A stretch of 64,000 bases of DNA from Orbaceae bacterium ESL0721 (GTDB lineage: Bacteria; Pseudomonadota; Gammaproteobacteria; Enterobacterales; Orbaceae): positions 682,001 through 746,000 of the forward strand of contig JAQTHZ010000002.1 of assembly GCA_029433365.1 (NCBI GenBank), in the 5' to 3' direction. Below, piece by piece: positions 8,261-21,930 of the stretch (within the stretch, counting starts at the first letter, position 1; the number at the start of each line of letters is the position of its first letter). The position numbers and the translations under genes were made by a program. The notes under the pieces are model-generated. The model did not search any database and was not told the DNA's origin. It saw only the letters and a program-made list of their open reading frames with translations.

Positions 8261-11200
8261 ATGACGGAACATATTGAAACTACTGTTATTGAAACTACTG
8301 TTATTGAACCGAATGCAGATAATATGACTAAACAGCAAGAGATCTTAAGTGAAGAGGGGCTTGCTTCTATAAGCAGTGCCAATGAACAGGACTTCAGTGA
8401 TAAAAGTACACATGGGAATTTTGCTTTAGGGTTGAGCGGTCACGGTAAGTTTCACTCATTAACATTAATTAACTGGAACGGTTTTTTTGCGCGTACTTTT
8501 GATCTGGATCAGTTAGTTACGACACTATCTGGTGGTAATGGTGCAGGTAAATCAACCACCATGGCGGCATTTGTAACCGCGCTAATTCCTGATTTAACCC
8601 TATTACACTTTCGTAATACCACAGAAGCAGGTGCGACATCTGGTTCGCGTGATAAAGGTCTGCACGGTAAGTTAAAACCGGGCGTCTGTTACTCGATGCT
8701 GGACATTATCAACTCACGTAATCAACGTATTATCTGTGGTGTGCGCTTACAGCAGGTGGCGGGGCGTGATAAGAAAGTGGATATTAAACCTTTCTTGATC
8801 CAAGGGCTATCAACTGCAATCTCACCAACCGAAGTGGTAACCGAGAGAGTCGATGAGAGGCAAGTGCGGATTTTATCACTGCCAGAACTGAAAGATCGCC
8901 TAGAAGGGATGGATGGTATCATCTTTAAACAGTTTAACTCCATCACCGATTACCACTCTGTTATGTTTGATTTTGGTGTTTTACCTAAGCGGTTACGTTC
9001 AGCATCTGATCGTAGTAAATATTACCGTCTACTTGAAGCCTCACTTTATGGTGGTATCTCAAGTGCCATTACCCGCTCATTACGTGACTATCTATTACCA
9101 GAAAATAGCGGTGTGCGTAAAGCGTTCCAAGATATGGAGTCAGCACTACGTGAAAATCGGATGACATTAGAGGCAATCCGCGTAACACAGTCAGATCGTG
9201 ATCTCTTTAAACACCTTATTACTGAATCAACTAACTATGTTGCTGCTGATTATATGCGACATGCTAATGATCGCCGTCTCCATATTGAATCACTTCTTGG
9301 TTTGCGTCGTGAACTCTTTAAAGCAGAGAGAGAGCTTTTAAGCAGTCAATATCAACAAGTTGAAATGGCTAAAGAGTTAGCTGAATATCAAGCAGCACAA
9401 TCCGATTTAGAGACAGATCTGCAAGCTGCAAGTGATCATCTTAATATTGTACAGACAGCCCTACGCGAACAGGAGAAGATAGACCGCTTTGAAGCTGATC
9501 TTGAGGAGTTAAACCTTAAACTGGAAGAGCAAAATGAGGTGGTGCTTGAAGCTTATGAGCAGTATCAATCTCATCGTGAAAAAGCGGAAGTTGCTGATCA
9601 AGAAGTAGATGATATCAAAACTCAATTAGCAAATTATCAACAAGCGTTAGATATCCAACAGACCCGTGCTATTCAGTATCAACAAGCGTTACAAACTTTA
9701 AAAAGTGCACAAGAGTTGTGCCAGTTACCGCAATTAACAGTCGATAATATTGATCAATATATTGTAGATTTTACAAAAAAACAGCAAGAGGTAACAAATC
9801 AAGTTTTAGAGCTAGAACAGACATTAAATGTGGCTGATGCTGCTGTTGATCAGTTCGATCGTGCCTATCAGTTAGTGGTAAATTTAGTGGGTGATATTAC
9901 CCGTCATGATGCGTGGCAAGCAGCAAAAACTGCACTTCGTGAATGGCCTTCACACTGTTATCAAGCTGAAAAGGTAGATCAGTTACAGATTGAGTTAGGA
10001 GAGCTTGAGCAGCGTCTTGTTGAGCAACAAGAGGCGCAATCGCTCTTAACTCAATTTTGCAAACGTATCGGTCAGCAGTTGAATTTTGATGAGTTAGATG
10101 CGCTACAACAAGAGTTAGAGTTAAAACTTGAAGAGAGTGCACAGTTAGCTTCTGAATCAAGTGAAAAACGATTTGCATCACGGCAAGAGTTAGAGCAGAT
10201 CCAGATAAAAGTGGCGGAGTTTCGTCAAAAAGCGCCGCAATGGCTTAAAGCGCAAGATGCTTTAATTGCACTACAAGATCAAACTAGTGTCACTTTTACT
10301 GAAAGTCAGGCTGTAACACGTTATATGCAGCAGCTGTTAGAGCAAGAGCGTATTTTAACGGTTGAAAGGGATAAAATCAGCACAAAACGTTCACAGTTAG
10401 ATGAGCAGATCGAACAGCTTAATCAGCCAAGTGGTGTTGATGATGGTCGGTTAGCGTTACTTGCTGAACGTTTTAATGGTGTACTGCTCTCTGAAATATA
10501 TGAAGATGTCACTATTGATGATGCTCCATATTTTTCAGCACTTTATGGTCCCGCTCGTGAAGCAATCGTAGTACCTGATTTAGCGCAAGTCAAAACAGAG
10601 TTACAAAATTTAACCAATAGTAGTGAAGATTACCCTGAAGATATCTACTTTATAGAGGGTGATCCCTCATCATTTGATGATAGTGTTTTTGATTGTGAAG
10701 AGCTAAATAAAGCCGTATTAATCAAAACGGGTGAGAGGCAGTGGCGCTTTTCCCATTTCCCTGACGTACCGCTTTTTGGGCGAGCAGCACGTGAACAGCA
10801 TCTTGAGAAACTTACCTTAGAGCGTGATAGCTTACATGAGCAGTATGCAACGCTCTCCTTTGATCTACAGAAGCTACAACGAATTGAACAGAATATTAGC
10901 CAGTTTATTGGGCAATTTTTGGGCATAGCATTTGATGAAGATCCCGAAGCGCAATCAAAACAGTTAATGGTTAGGGGCAGTGAACTTGAGAGGCAATTAA
11001 GTTCACAAGAGAGCCTTGATACAGAAAATCAACGTCAAGTTGCAAACTATAAAGAGCAGCTGGCGATGCTTAATAAACTGAATGCGCAGATGCATCTCCT
11101 TGCCGATGAAGATCTGGCTGATCGCATAGATATGCTGCGCGAGCAGTTCATCTTAGCGCAAGAGTCTGCAAAATATGTGCAACAGAATTCAGGAAAAATT

Positions 11201-12862
11201 GCTGAACTTGAGCCGATTATTGGGGTACTTCAGAGCGATCCAGAGCAAAATAGTAATTTGCATGAACGTTATGAGCAGGTTAAAGAGACGCAGCAGCGTA
11301 TCCGTGAACAGCTATTTTCTTTAACTGAAGTAGCAGGGCGCCGTGCGCATTTTCGTTATGCAGAGAGTTATTCTGAAACTGACTTTAATGGGTCGAATAG
11401 TTCAGATCTTAATGAACAGTTACGGATGCGATTACAGAGTGCCGAGGGTGAACGCACAAAAGCGCGCGCCGAGATGCAGCAGTTCCAAGATAGTTATAAT
11501 CAATATAATCAAACTTTAACTTCACTTAAAACCGTTTATGAGACGAAGCGCGATATGTTAAGTGAACTCTATCGAGATCTAGAGCAGATTGGTGTTAAAG
11601 TGGATAAAACCACTGAAGAGAGAGCACGGATCCGGCGTGATGAGATCACACAAAAATTGAACAGTAGCCGTCAACGCTGTTCGCAATTAGATAAACAGAT
11701 TATCATCAGTGAAAATGAATCAGCTCAATTACAAAAACGGCTTACACAGATAGGGCGTGATTATAAACAGATTCGAGAGCAGGTAGTACAGGCAAAAGCT
11801 GGTTGGTGCCTTGTTATGCGGCTTGTGAAAGATAATAGTGTTGAGCGCCGTTTACATCGTCGTGAGCTTGCTTACCTAAGTGCTGATGAGCTGAGATCAA
11901 TGTCGGATAAGGCGCTTGGTTCGTTAAGACTTGCTGTGGCTGATAATGAACATCTGCGCGATGTTTTACGCCTCTCAGAAGATCCAAAACGGCCAGAGCG
12001 CAAAATAGAGTTTTATATTGCTGTTTATAACCATCTACGTGAACGTATTCGCCAAGATATTATTAAAACAGATGATCCGATCGATGCGATCGAGCAGATG
12101 GAGATTGAGTTATCACGCCTAACCGAAGAGCTCACTGCTCGTGAACAGCAGTTGGCAATTAGTTCAAAAAGTGTGGCTAATATTATTCGTAAAACGATTC
12201 AGCGAGAACAGAATCGAATCCGCGTCTTAAACCAAGGATTACAGGCGGTAGCATTTGGTCAAGTTAATGGAGTCCGTTTAAATGTAAATATCCGTGAAGC
12301 ACACGCATCACTGTTAATTGCACTTGCCGATGAGCAGAATGAGCATCAAGATCTCTTTACCGGCAATCAGATAACCTTTTCAGAGGCGTTAGCGAAACTG
12401 TATCAACGGCTTAATCCACATATTGATATGGGGCAACGCACAGCACAAACCATCGGCGAAGAGTTATTAGATTACCGCAACTATCTTGAGATGGATGTTG
12501 AGGTCAATCGTGGTGCTGATGGCTGGTTACGCGCTGAAAGCGGTGCGCTCTCAACAGGGGAGGCGATCGGTACCGGTATGTCAATTCTGTTAATGGTTAT
12601 TCAGAGTTGGGAAGAGGAGTCAAAAAGGTTACGTAATAAAGATATCTCACCATGTCGCTTACTCTTTTTAGATGAAGCAGCGCGGTTAGATGCTAAATCA
12701 ATTGCGACACTGTTTGAGCTGTGCGAAAAACTGGAGATGCAATTAATCATTGCAGCGCCAGAAAATATAAGCCCTGAAAAAGGGACAACTTATAAACTAG
12801 TCCGTAAGGTGATCAATAATCATGAGTATGTTCATGTTGTCGGTCTGAAAGGTTTTGTCTAA
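8261..12862 (+). CDS. mukB: Condensin SMC-like ATPase MukB
   Basis: A 1533-aa SMC-like motor of MukBEF. Walker [11 protein letters not shown] lies near residues 89-98. Long coiled coils flank a hinge near residue 740 ([13 protein letters not shown]). The C-terminal head has STGEAIGTG and Walker [13 protein letters not shown]. The E. coli protein (1486 aa) starts essentially at [15 protein letters not shown]. Here that block ([15 protein letters not shown]) is preceded by about 58 extra polar, acidic residues containing a 15-base duplication (IETTV twice). ATG 8261 is favoured by GAGGAG upstream and by its position one base after mukE, but an internal start such as ATG 8324 cannot be excluded. 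Confidence 0.95.
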   Translation: MTEHIETTVIETTVIEPNADNMTKQQEILSEEGLASISSANEQDFSDKSTHGNFALGLSGHGKFHSLTLINWNGFFARTFDLDQLVTTLSGGNGAGKSTTMAAFVTALIPDLTLLHFRNTTEAGATSGSRDKGLHGKLKPGVCYSMLDIINSRNQRIICGVRLQQVAGRDKKVDIKPFLIQGLSTAISPTEVVTERVDERQVRILSLPELKDRLEGMDGIIFKQFNSITDYHSVMFDFGVLPKRLRSASDRSKYYRLLEASLYGGISSAITRSLRDYLLPENSGVRKAFQDMESALRENRMTLEAIRVTQSDRDLFKHLITESTNYVAADYMRHANDRRLHIESLLGLRRELFKAERELLSSQYQQVEMAKELAEYQAAQSDLETDLQAASDHLNIVQTALREQEKIDRFEADLEELNLKLEEQNEVVLEAYEQYQSHREKAEVADQEVDDIKTQLANYQQALDIQQTRAIQYQQALQTLKSAQELCQLPQLTVDNIDQYIVDFTKKQQEVTNQVLELEQTLNVADAAVDQFDRAYQLVVNLVGDITRHDAWQAAKTALREWPSHCYQAEKVDQLQIELGELEQRLVEQQEAQSLLTQFCKRIGQQLNFDELDALQQELELKLEESAQLASESSEKRFASRQELEQIQIKVAEFRQKAPQWLKAQDALIALQDQTSVTFTESQAVTRYMQQLLEQERILTVERDKISTKRSQLDEQIEQLNQPSGVDDGRLALLAERFNGVLLSEIYEDVTIDDAPYFSALYGPAREAIVVPDLAQVKTELQNLTNSSEDYPEDIYFIEGDPSSFDDSVFDCEELNKAVLIKTGERQWRFSHFPDVPLFGRAAREQHLEKLTLERDSLHEQYATLSFDLQKLQRIEQNISQFIGQFLGIAFDEDPEAQSKQLMVRGSELERQLSSQESLDTENQRQVANYKEQLAMLNKLNAQMHLLADEDLADRIDMLREQFILAQESAKYVQQNSGKIAELEPIIGVLQSDPEQNSNLHERYEQVKETQQRIREQLFSLTEVAGRRAHFRYAESYSETDFNGSNSSDLNEQLRMRLQSAEGERTKARAEMQQFQDSYNQYNQTLTSLKTVYETKRDMLSELYRDLEQIGVKVDKTTEERARIRRDEITQKLNSSRQRCSQLDKQIIISENESAQLQKRLTQIGRDYKQIREQVVQAKAGWCLVMRLVKDNSVERRLHRRELAYLSADELRSMSDKALGSLRLAVADNEHLRDVLRLSEDPKRPERKIEFYIAVYNHLRERIRQDIIKTDDPIDAIEQMEIELSRLTEELTAREQQLAISSKSVANIIRKTIQREQNRIRVLNQGLQAVAFGQVNGVRLNVNIREAHASLLIALADEQNEHQDLFTGNQITFSEALAKLYQRLNPHIDMGQRTAQTIGEELLDYRNYLEMDVEVNRGADGWLRAESGALSTGEAIGTGMSILLMVIQSWEEESKRLRNKDISPCRLLFLDEAARLDAKSIATLFELCEKLEMQLIIAAPENISPEKGTTYKLVRKVINNHEYVHVVGLKGFV

Positions 12863-12906
12863 CAAGGTTAGTGAATTAAAAAGTTAACAATTTAACTCAA
12901 TAAACA

Positions 12907-12940
12907 ATACCCCATCTGATCGCATGGTTAGATGGGGTAT
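12907..12940 (+). terminator. Terminator-like hairpin after mukB
   Basis: A perfect 11-bp stem, ATACCCCATCT (12907-12917) with AGATGGGGTAT (12930-12940), followed by a mixed T-rich stretch. It lies between the convergent mukB and tadA. Confidence 0.75.
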
Positions 12941-12969
12941 CTATTTGTATGAATATAAAAATCAGTTTG

Positions 12970-13062
12970 CGCTTAAATAAGTAAGTAAATAGGCTATTTA
13001 AAAGTGGTTTAATAAACTATTTAATTTAATAAACTATTTAATAAGTTATTTAATAATTAATT
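12970..13062. repeat. Degenerate AT-rich tandem repeats between mukB and tadA
   Basis: Variants of TTAATAAACTATTTAA recur several times back to back, ending just past the tadA stop. They look like slipped-strand duplications and have no coding sense. Confidence 0.6.
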
Positions 13063-13064
13063 AA

Positions 13065-13562
<498 letters not shown>

Positions 13563-13602
13563 CTATCGGTAGAAGAGGGTATATAAATACCCATTAAAGC
13601 AA

Positions 13603-14418
<816 letters not shown>

Positions 14419-14569
14419 TTAAATCATATTTTTTAGAACATACAATTAAATAATAGAGAGAATATAGAAGATTTTATTGTTCTTTTTATTGTTCTCTCAC
14501 TCTATAAACTCTCTATTATCAGATAATATCTTTAATCAGATTATCAAAGCTGACACATCTTGATAGAGA

Positions 14570-15184
14570 CTATTTTAAGATATCGAGTAGTTCAACATCA
14601 AAAATAAGGGTGCTATAAGGCGGGATAGCCGCACCAGCACCCTGTGCACCATAAGCTAAATTTTCTGGAATATAGAGGCGCCATTTTGACCCGACAGGCA
14701 TAAGTTGTAAAGCTTCAACCCAACCACGAATTACACCATTTACTGGGAATTCAGCTGGTTCACCACGTTCAACGGAGCTGTCAAATACTGTTCCATCAAT
14801 AAGTTTACCAGTATAGTGTACTTTAACTTTATCTGATGCTTTAGGGATAGCACCATCACCTTCGGTTAAAATTTCGTATTGTAAACCAGATTCTGTTGAT
14901 TTTACTCCGGTTTTTTTGCTATTTTCAGCCAGAAAGTCTTTGCCAAGTTGTGCAATTTTTTCGGACTCTTTTGCGCGCTCTTGTACTGTTTTTTCGTGGA
15001 TTTGACGCAGTGCATCATGGAGTTCATGTAGTGGTAAAGCAGGTGGATTTCCAGCAATAACATCTGCCATAGCCGATTTTAAAGCATCAAGATCAAGCGT
15101 TTTTAGTCCTGACTCTTTTAACTGTTCACCAATTTGTAAACCGATGGCATAACTTGCTTTTTGATCAATAGTCTCTAATTTCAT
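14570..15184 (-). CDS. fklB: FKBP-type peptidyl-prolyl isomerase FklB (22 kDa)
   Basis: A 204-aa protein (E. coli FklB 206 aa). The N-terminal dimerisation/helical part (residues 1-110, starting [15 protein letters not shown]) is followed by an FKBP domain (about 115-204) with [16 protein letters not shown] and [13 protein letters not shown]. It has no signal peptide, so it is cytoplasmic, unlike FkpA. It catalyses cis-trans isomerisation of prolyl bonds. Monocistronic by spacing. Confidence 0.92.
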   Translation of the reverse strand: MKLETIDQKASYAIGLQIGEQLKESGLKTLDLDALKSAMADVIAGNPPALPLHELHDALRQIHEKTVQERAKESEKIAQLGKDFLAENSKKTGVKSTESGLQYEILTEGDGAIPKASDKVKVHYTGKLIDGTVFDSSVERGEPAEFPVNGVIRGWVEALQLMPVGSKWRLYIPENLAYGAQGAGAAIPPYSTLIFDVELLDILK

Positions 15185-15300
15185 AGGGTTACCTTTACTA
15201 TTTTGGGGTTTTAAAAATGGTTACGACACTTATATTTCAACTATGTTTCAACAAAATATGTTAATAAATTTATCTTAGAAAACATAGATTTAAAAGTGAA

Positions 15301-15321
15301 AACGCTCTAAAGTAGAGCGTT
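15301..15321 (-). terminator. Terminator hairpin downstream of the beta-glucoside operon
   Basis: AACGCTCTA (15301-15309) pairs perfectly with TAGAGCGTT (15313-15321), followed on the minus strand by TTCACTTTT. It lies 56 bases beyond the stop of the glucosidase gene. Confidence 0.65.
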
Positions 15322-15376
15322 GCTTTAAAAAATAAGTGGTAAATATTAACCTGCCAATTATGGCAGAGTATAACGT

Positions 15377-16894
<1,518 letters not shown>

Positions 16895-16897
16895 CTA

Positions 16898-18763
16898 TTA
16901 TGGTTTAATAGTCAATAAAATATCATTTGGCGTTACTTTACGCTGCAATGTGGCTTCAATTTGTTGGTATTGTGCACTATTAAGAATAACAATAGGTGTT
17001 ACCGTTGAGTATCCTGCTTCCGCAATTGTTTTAGGGTTGAAAGTAATTAAAAGGTCACCCTGTTTTACGGTTTGACCAATTGTAACATGATAATTAAATT
17101 CATTATTAGTAAGATTAACTGTATCTAGTCCAATATGAATTAAAAGTTCAATCCCCTCATCTGATGTCAGACCTATGGCATGTTTTGAGCTATCAAAAGT
17201 GGCGGTTACTTTGCCAGAAAAGGGTGCATAGACGTGGTTGTCAGTTGGGATGATAGCGACGCCATCTCCCATCATCTTTTCAGCAAAAGCGGAATCGGGA
17301 ACTTGATCAAGTGGTATCACATCACCTGTTAATGGGCTAAGAATTAGCGCCTCATCCTTAATCAGCTTTGGGTTGTTGTCTTCAATTTTTCTATTCTCTT
17401 TCGTTTCACCCGTTCCAAAAAGTTGCATTAAAATAACAGGACCAAATAGTGCTATAGATGATCCGATAATAATTCCAATAATTGAGCTTGGAAAATCCTC
17501 ATTTATGCCGTTAACAATGGTTAAAATCCCAGGTAATCCGGCAAAAGCAAAATAGAATGGGGTAAAAAGACCGGCAACGATACCACCAATAGCCGCTGAT
17601 AGGCAGCCATAAATAAATGGCTTTTTAAAACGTAAATTAATCCCATAAATAGCCGGTTCAGTAATACCGAATATACCAGTAATAAAAGCGGAGAATGAGA
17701 CGGTTTTTAAGTCACGATTTTTACTTTTTAGATAGAATCCTAATGCTGCACCAACTTGTCCGATCACTGCAATTGTCTGGAAAGCTTGAAACGAGTCACG
17801 TCCGTATACCTCATAATTTGCCATTACAACTGGTGTGATTCCCCAATGAACACCAAAAATAACAAATACCTGCCATACAGCACCGATTAATCCACCTGCA
17901 ACAGATGGTGCTAACTCAACTAACCAGTTATAACTATCGGCAATATAGTGTGCTGCTCCAGCGGTTATTGGACCAACTATGATGAGGGTTAAAGGCACCA
18001 TAATCACTAAACAGATCAGTGGCGTTAATAGTGGTTTAATTACATTATTAATATATCGTTCTAAAAAGTGCTCTAAGTAAGAGAGTATCCAAACTAAGAA
18101 TAACGGAGGAAGAACCGTTGACATATAGGTAGTTTCAGAAAGGGTTATTCCGAAAAAATTAAGCGGCTCACCATTTTTAATTAGTGTCGCTAACTCAGCC
18201 CAAGTAGGCGAAAGTAGGGCGGCACAACAGGCAACAGCGATATATAAGTTGCATTTAAAATGTTGAGAAGCGGTAATCGCAATAAAGATAGGTAAAAAAG
18301 CGAAAGGCGCCCAAGAGATGAAACTAAAAATTTGATATGCGCCAGTTAATTTTACAGTTGGAAAGAGTAGGGTTATTAGTATAAGAATGCCTTGCAAAAT
18401 ACCTGCGGCAGCTATGATATAGATAAAAGGGGCAAATACAGCTGACATGGTTGCAATGATGCGGTTTAGAATACTGATATGAGAAGCACTTTTTTTATTA
18501 GAACCAATAAGAGGGGTAAAAGCAGCATATACTTTATCTACATTGGTACCGATTACAATCTGTATCTGTCCCCCTTTTTCAATAACGGTAATCACGCCGG
18601 GCAATTTGGAGATATTCTCTTTCGCATGTTCTGGTGTTGATTCTGTTACTACGCGTAACCTAGTTGCACAGCGAGCGACTGAGATAATATTTTTTTCACC
18701 ACCAAGCTCTTTTAAAATATCAAAGGCAAGCTGATCATAATCTCTTACTTTTGTTGCTGACAT
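16898..18763 (-). CDS. Beta-glucoside PTS permease EIIBCA
   Basis: A 621-aa fused BglF-type permease. The EIIB domain comes first, with phospho-Cys32 in VARCATRLR. The EIIC membrane domain (about residues 105-455) carries the substrate-site motif GITEPAIYG. A C-terminal EIIA has phospho-His543 in LLIHIGLD. It takes up and phosphorylates beta-glucosides for the downstream GH1 enzyme. A perfect CRP site lies upstream. No BglG/LicT antiterminator gene is present in the window. The AACCCTAAAACA motif falls in the EIIA part, read as Asn576-Pro-Lys-Thr579. Confidence 0.92.
   Translation of the reverse strand: MSATKVRDYDQLAFDILKELGGEKNIISVARCATRLRVVTESTPEHAKENISKLPGVITVIEKGGQIQIVIGTNVDKVYAAFTPLIGSNKKSASHISILNRIIATMSAVFAPFIYIIAAAGILQGILILITLLFPTVKLTGAYQIFSFISWAPFAFLPIFIAITASQHFKCNLYIAVACCAALLSPTWAELATLIKNGEPLNFFGITLSETTYMSTVLPPLFLVWILSYLEHFLERYINNVIKPLLTPLICLVIMVPLTLIIVGPITAGAAHYIADSYNWLVELAPSVAGGLIGAVWQVFVIFGVHWGITPVVMANYEVYGRDSFQAFQTIAVIGQVGAALGFYLKSKNRDLKTVSFSAFITGIFGITEPAIYGINLRFKKPFIYGCLSAAIGGIVAGLFTPFYFAFAGLPGILTIVNGINEDFPSSIIGIIIGSSIALFGPVILMQLFGTGETKENRKIEDNNPKLIKDEALILSPLTGDVIPLDQVPDSAFAEKMMGDGVAIIPTDNHVYAPFSGKVTATFDSSKHAIGLTSDEGIELLIHIGLDTVNLTNNEFNYHVTIGQTVKQGDLLITFNPKTIAEAGYSTVTPIVILNSAQYQQIEATLQRKVTPNDILLTIKP
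17027..17038 (-). repeat. Copy 4 of the AACCCTAAAACA motif (inside PTS gene)
   Basis: A perfect 12-mer in sense orientation within the coding strand, exactly four in-frame codons (N-P-K-T). Confidence 0.9.
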
Positions 18764-18849
18764 TCCCTAATCTCCTATCAATATAATAAAACTGAGATAA
18801 TTTATGATATATGATAAGAATTTGGTTGTTGACCGGTAAGTTAAGTATG

Positions 18850-18865
18850 TGTGAACGGTATCACA
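18850..18865 (-). promoter_or_regulatory. CRP-cAMP site of the beta-glucoside operon
   Basis: TGTGA-ACGGTA-TCACA matches both CRP half-sites perfectly with the canonical 6-base gap. Its centre lies about 94 bases upstream of the PTS start codon. A TATCAT-like -10 around 18804-18813 on the minus strand would put the site near -50 to -60, roughly class I geometry. Catabolite activation is inferred. Confidence 0.8.
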
Positions 18866-18893
18866 TTTTGATTTGGCAAAAAAAGTTGATAAA

Positions 18894-18921
18894 AAAACCC
18901 ATCTTAAAAAAGATGGGTTTT
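18894..18921 (-). terminator. Terminator of the rpsF-priB-rpsR-rplI operon
   Basis: AAAACCCATCTT (18894-18905) pairs perfectly with AAGATGGGTTTT (18910-18921); a T tract follows on the minus strand. Degenerate repeats of TTTAAATAAGTTA fill 18948-19000 between it and rplI. Confidence 0.85.
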
Positions 18922-19006
18922 CAATTATGTTTCATATTTTGAATATGTTTATTTAAATAAGTTATTTTAAATAAATTAATTTAAATAAGTTAATTCAAAT
19001 AAACAG

Positions 19007-19456
19007 TTACTCAGCAATGATCTCAATAATAATCTTAGCAAAAGCATCACTATGGATTTGGAACACAACTTCATGTTCACCTAGTGAACGTAATACGCCA
19101 TTTGGTAAACGTACTTCGCTTTTTGAGACTTGTACACCACGTGCTTTAACTGCATCAGCAATATCACGTGTACCAATTGAACCAAATAGACGACCTTCAT
19201 CACCTGCTTTAGAGCTAATTGAAACTTTCTCTAATGCATTGATTTCAGCTACACGCAGCTGAGCAGCTTTAAGTTCATCAGCTAGTTTAGCTTCTAATTC
19301 TGCACGGCGTGCTTCAAAAAATTCAATATTCTTTTTAGTTGCTGGTACTGCTTTACCTTGTGGAATAAGGTAGTTACGCGCATAACCTGCTTTCACTTGC
19401 GCCTGATCACCTAAGTTGCCTAAGTTAGCAACTTTATCGAGTAGAATAATTTGCAT
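19007..19456 (-). CDS. rplI: 50S ribosomal protein L9
   Basis: 149 aa, the same length as E. coli L9. It begins [18 protein letters not shown], the usual rRNA-binding N domain ([16 protein letters not shown]), followed by the long central helix (residues about 40-75) and the C domain. Last gene of the S6 operon, 21 bases after rpsR. Confidence 0.97.
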   Translation of the reverse strand: MQIILLDKVANLGNLGDQAQVKAGYARNYLIPQGKAVPATKKNIEFFEARRAELEAKLADELKAAQLRVAEINALEKVSISSKAGDEGRLFGSIGTRDIADAVKARGVQVSKSEVRLPNGVLRSLGEHEVVFQIHSDAFAKIIIEIIAE

Positions 19457-19477
19457 TATATAATCCTCTGTTGCTAA

Positions 19478-19705
19478 TTACTGATGGTTATCAGTATAAG
19501 GTAATAGTGCCAAATAACGAGCGCGTTTGATTGCACGAGCTAATTGACGTTGATATTTTGCGCTAGTACCAGTAATACGGCTTGGTACGATTTTACCACT
19601 TTCAGTAATAAAACTTTTTAATAAAGAGATATCTTTATAATCGATCTCTTTTACGCCTTCTGACGTAAAACGGCAGAATTTGCGACGACGGAAATAACGT
19701 GCCAT
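19478..19705 (-). CDS. rpsR: 30S ribosomal protein S18
   Basis: 75 aa, the normal length. It is basic, with the conserved core [20 protein letters not shown] and an N-terminal FRRRKFCRF. It binds S6 on the small-subunit platform. It lies between priB and rplI as in Enterobacterales. Confidence 0.97.
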   Translation of the reverse strand: MARYFRRRKFCRFTSEGVKEIDYKDISLLKSFITESGKIVPSRITGTSAKYQRQLARAIKRARYLALLPYTDNHQ

Positions 19706-19796
19706 GTGGCGGTTCTCCTAATAATTTAATTTAGCTTGTCTATATAATAGTTATCTGTATAAATCGGAAAATAGACCGTTTTTACACTATGTAAAT

Positions 19797-20099
19797 CTAT
19801 GATATAGCTTTAATTTGGTCAGCATGTAAAACCAGTTGGCTCACTTTATTACGTTTAGTATGCGTGCTTATAAATCCACTTACTAATACGTTGCTGCCCT
19901 TCTTTATACTGTCACTAGACTGTCCACTTATAATCACGGGCATTATGCACCATGCTTTCCGAAGTAACCCTGCCTCAATCTGCTCAGAAATATGTTCTAA
20001 ATAAAATTGGCAATGGGTAACACCAGTTGGACTCACTTTACGTATCGGGCTTTTTAATATTAAGCCTGATAGCGTTAAGCGATTATTTGTCAGATTCAT
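19797..20099 (-). CDS. priB: Primosomal replication protein PriB
   Basis: A 100-aa single OB-fold, ssDNA-binding protein that links PriA to DnaT in replication restart. ATG 20099 is preferred because the product then begins [12 protein letters not shown], in line with E. coli PriB; an in-frame GTG/ATG extension upstream lies wholly inside rpsF. Conserved core: [17 protein letters not shown] and [11 protein letters not shown]. It overlaps the rpsF 3' end by 17 bases, so translation is probably coupled. Confidence 0.93.
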   Translation of the reverse strand: MNLTNNRLTLSGLILKSPIRKVSPTGVTHCQFYLEHISEQIEAGLLRKAWCIMPVIISGQSSDSIKKGSNVLVSGFISTHTKRNKVSQLVLHADQIKAIS

Positions 20100-20466
20100 C
20101 TTCCGTAGAAGCTTCAGCGAACTCTTCGTCAGAACCACGACGTTCATCTTTAGCTTTTAACATTGGTGAAGTTTCAGTAATAGCGCTTTTAGTACGCATA
20201 ATTAAACTACGAATAATTGCATCGTTGAATTTAAAGTTATCTTCAAGTTCATTGATAGCTTCTTGAGTTGTTTCAACATTAAGTAATACATAATGTGCTT
20301 TATGCAATTTTTCGATAGGATAGGCCAATTGGCGACGACCCCAATCTTCTAAACGATGGATTTTACCCCCATCAGTCGTTAACGTACCAGTATAACGTTC
20401 AATCATACTTGGTACTTGTTCGCTCTGATCTGGGTGAACCATAAATACTATTTCGTAATGACGCAT
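20083..20466 (-). CDS. rpsF: 30S ribosomal protein S6
   Basis: 127 aa starting [19 protein letters not shown], with the family's RNA-binding beta sheet and an acidic C-terminal tail ([15 protein letters not shown]) that in E. coli receives extra glutamates. First gene of the S6-PriB-S18-L9 operon. A promoter and a probable autoregulatory hairpin lie in its leader. Confidence 0.97.
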   Translation of the reverse strand: MRHYEIVFMVHPDQSEQVPSMIERYTGTLTTDGGKIHRLEDWGRRQLAYPIEKLHKAHYVLLNVETTQEAINELEDNFKFNDAIIRSLIMRTKSAITETSPMLKAKDERRGSDEEFAEASTEDESDK

Positions 20467-20489
20467 TATCGCTCCCTACGGATTAATCA

Positions 20490-20524
20490 GCTTTCTGTCG
20501 GGGCAACCGCAACCCATTGAAAGC
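20490..20524 (-). promoter_or_regulatory. Probable S6:S18-binding leader hairpin
   Basis: In the rpsF 5' leader, GCTTTC and GAAAGC form a 6-bp outer stem around GGGTTGCGGTTGCCCCGAC. This has the G-rich strand and CCG element I associate with the S6:S18 autoregulatory RNA motif. Position (between promoter and start codon) fits translational feedback. The exact fold was not computed. Confidence 0.5.
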
Positions 20525-20563
20525 AAGGAACAGGAAAAATTGGGCGGTTGAAATCGACGCTGC

Positions 20564-20592
20564 ATTATATATTAATTGGATTGGAATAACAA
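20564..20592 (-). promoter_or_regulatory. Sigma-70 promoter of the rpsF operon
   Basis: On the minus strand, -35 TTGTTA (20592-20587), a 17-base spacer and a perfect -10 TATAAT (20569-20564). The leader to rpsF is then about 90 bases. Confidence 0.7.
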
Positions 20593-20736
20593 TAAGATAA
20601 ATTTGTGACCTGCAACACATAATAAAGCTAAAAGCGTTGTCTTTTAATTTTGTAAATGGAAGAATCATTATACAGTTTTTCAAGCATCTACTTTTAAAGT
20701 TAATTTAAAGTAGTTAAATAAAAATAGGGAAATAAA

Positions 20737-21642
20737 ATGAAAAAATTAGTATTAACCACACTTTTAGGTAGTTTACTTTTAGCTTCTCCCCTCTCTTTTG
20801 CTTCACATCCTTCACAATCAATTAAGAGTCCAAAAGAGCTGAAATTTATCAGTTATAATGTCTATTGGGGGATGAAATATGATAAAACGGATGAAAAAGA
20901 GAAGTTTAGTGAGTGGGCTAAAAAACAAGATGCTGATGTTATAGCATGGCAAGAGATGAACCATTTTACACAAGAGAAATTAGAGAAGTTTGCTGCAAGT
21001 TACGGGCATAAATATGCAGTATTGTTAAAAGAAGATCCAACTAATGAAAACTTTTTCCCTGTGGCGCTCACCTCAAAATATCCAATTATTAATGTTAATA
21101 AAGTGATCGATAATCTATGGCATGGTGCATTGTATGCTGATATTGGAAATTACCACTTTATTGTTACCCATATGAATCCATTTTGGACTTCGAAACGGTT
21201 AGATGAGATCAATTTAATTATCGATTCGGTTAAATATAGTCAAGATCCAAAAGGTAAATGGATTTTAGCCGGTGATTTGAACTCATTCTCGCCAGCTGAT
21301 AAAGCGGAATATGATAAAGGGAATCTGTTAAATGATATTAAAGATAAAGAGGCAAAACGCCCAATTCTACATAATTTAGTCGATGGGCAACTCAATTATG
21401 AGGTGCAACAGAATTTACTTGATGCAGGATTTATTGATGTATTAAAACTAAAAAATAGCGAGTTCATCTCTACTGCGCCAACTAAAATATTCTATGATCA
21501 ATCTTCAACACCACTTCGTTATGACTATATCTATGTTTCACCTAAACTTAAAAAAGATGTTATTGATGTTAAAGTGTTAAAAGATGAGTTTACTGATCAA
21601 TATTCAGATCACTATCCGGTTGAGATGATTATCAAAAATTAA
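20737..21642 (+). CDS. Secreted endonuclease/exonuclease/phosphatase-family protein
   Basis: A 301-aa protein with an N-terminal signal peptide (MKKLVLTTLLGSLLLAS, likely cut after SFA near residue 22), so periplasmic or secreted. The mature part has the EEP fold signatures: FISYNVYWGM, the metal-ligand Glu in WQEMNHF, THMNPFW, GDLNSF and the final SDHYPVEM. Family members are Mg2+-dependent nucleases, phosphatases or sphingomyelinases; the substrate cannot be told from sequence. It stands alone, with its own terminator, between the S6 operon and hinT. Confidence 0.75.
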   Translation: MKKLVLTTLLGSLLLASPLSFASHPSQSIKSPKELKFISYNVYWGMKYDKTDEKEKFSEWAKKQDADVIAWQEMNHFTQEKLEKFAASYGHKYAVLLKEDPTNENFFPVALTSKYPIINVNKVIDNLWHGALYADIGNYHFIVTHMNPFWTSKRLDEINLIIDSVKYSQDPKGKWILAGDLNSFSPADKAEYDKGNLLNDIKDKEAKRPILHNLVDGQLNYEVQQNLLDAGFIDVLKLKNSEFISTAPTKIFYDQSSTPLRYDYIYVSPKLKKDVIDVKVLKDEFTDQYSDHYPVEMIIKN

Positions 21643-21655
21643 TCGATTTAGCATC

Positions 21656-21689
21656 GATAAGTTATAGCTACTTTTTGCTATAACTTATC
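21656..21689 (+). terminator. Intrinsic terminator after the EEP gene
   Basis: A perfect 13-bp stem, GATAAGTTATAGC (21656-21668) with GCTATAACTTATC (21677-21689), followed by TTTAATTTT. Confidence 0.85.
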
Positions 21690-21792
21690 TTTAATTTTAC
21701 CTGTTTTAATTCTCCTATTTTTTACCTTTCTTTTTATCAAAAAACGCCTATTTCATATTAAAAAACAGCTATTTTATTTACAAAAAACGTTA

Positions 21793-21804
21793 AACCCTAA
21801 AACA
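21793..21804 (+). repeat. Copy 5 of the AACCCTAAAACA motif (upstream of hinT)
   Basis: A perfect 12-mer in the intergenic region, 138 bases before the hinT start codon and followed by TTTTGATAAAAAG. Confidence 0.9.
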
Positions 21805-21930
21805 TTTTGATAAAAAGTGAGAAATATGCTGCTTTTTAAACTTTACATTTTATGTAATTAAATCTATACATTACCCGATTAAAAAATGGTATGATTTGCC
21901 TAAAATTCTATGTATAAAAGGAAGTGCCTA

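Noticed and set aside
8423-8434. Variant of the 12-mer (AACCCTAAAGCA) inside mukB
   Set aside because: One base differs from the perfect motif; kept as a near copy and not counted among the ten.
20483-20683. 66-codon minus-strand frame upstream of rpsF
   Set aside because: It spans the rpsF promoter and leader hairpin and has no protein resemblance; treated as non-coding.
21843-21857. Palindrome TTACAT-TTT-ATGTAA upstream of hinT as a TyrR or ArgR operator
   Set aside because: It matches neither the TyrR box (TGTAAA-N6-TTTACA) nor ARG-box spacing, and hinT is not a known target of either.
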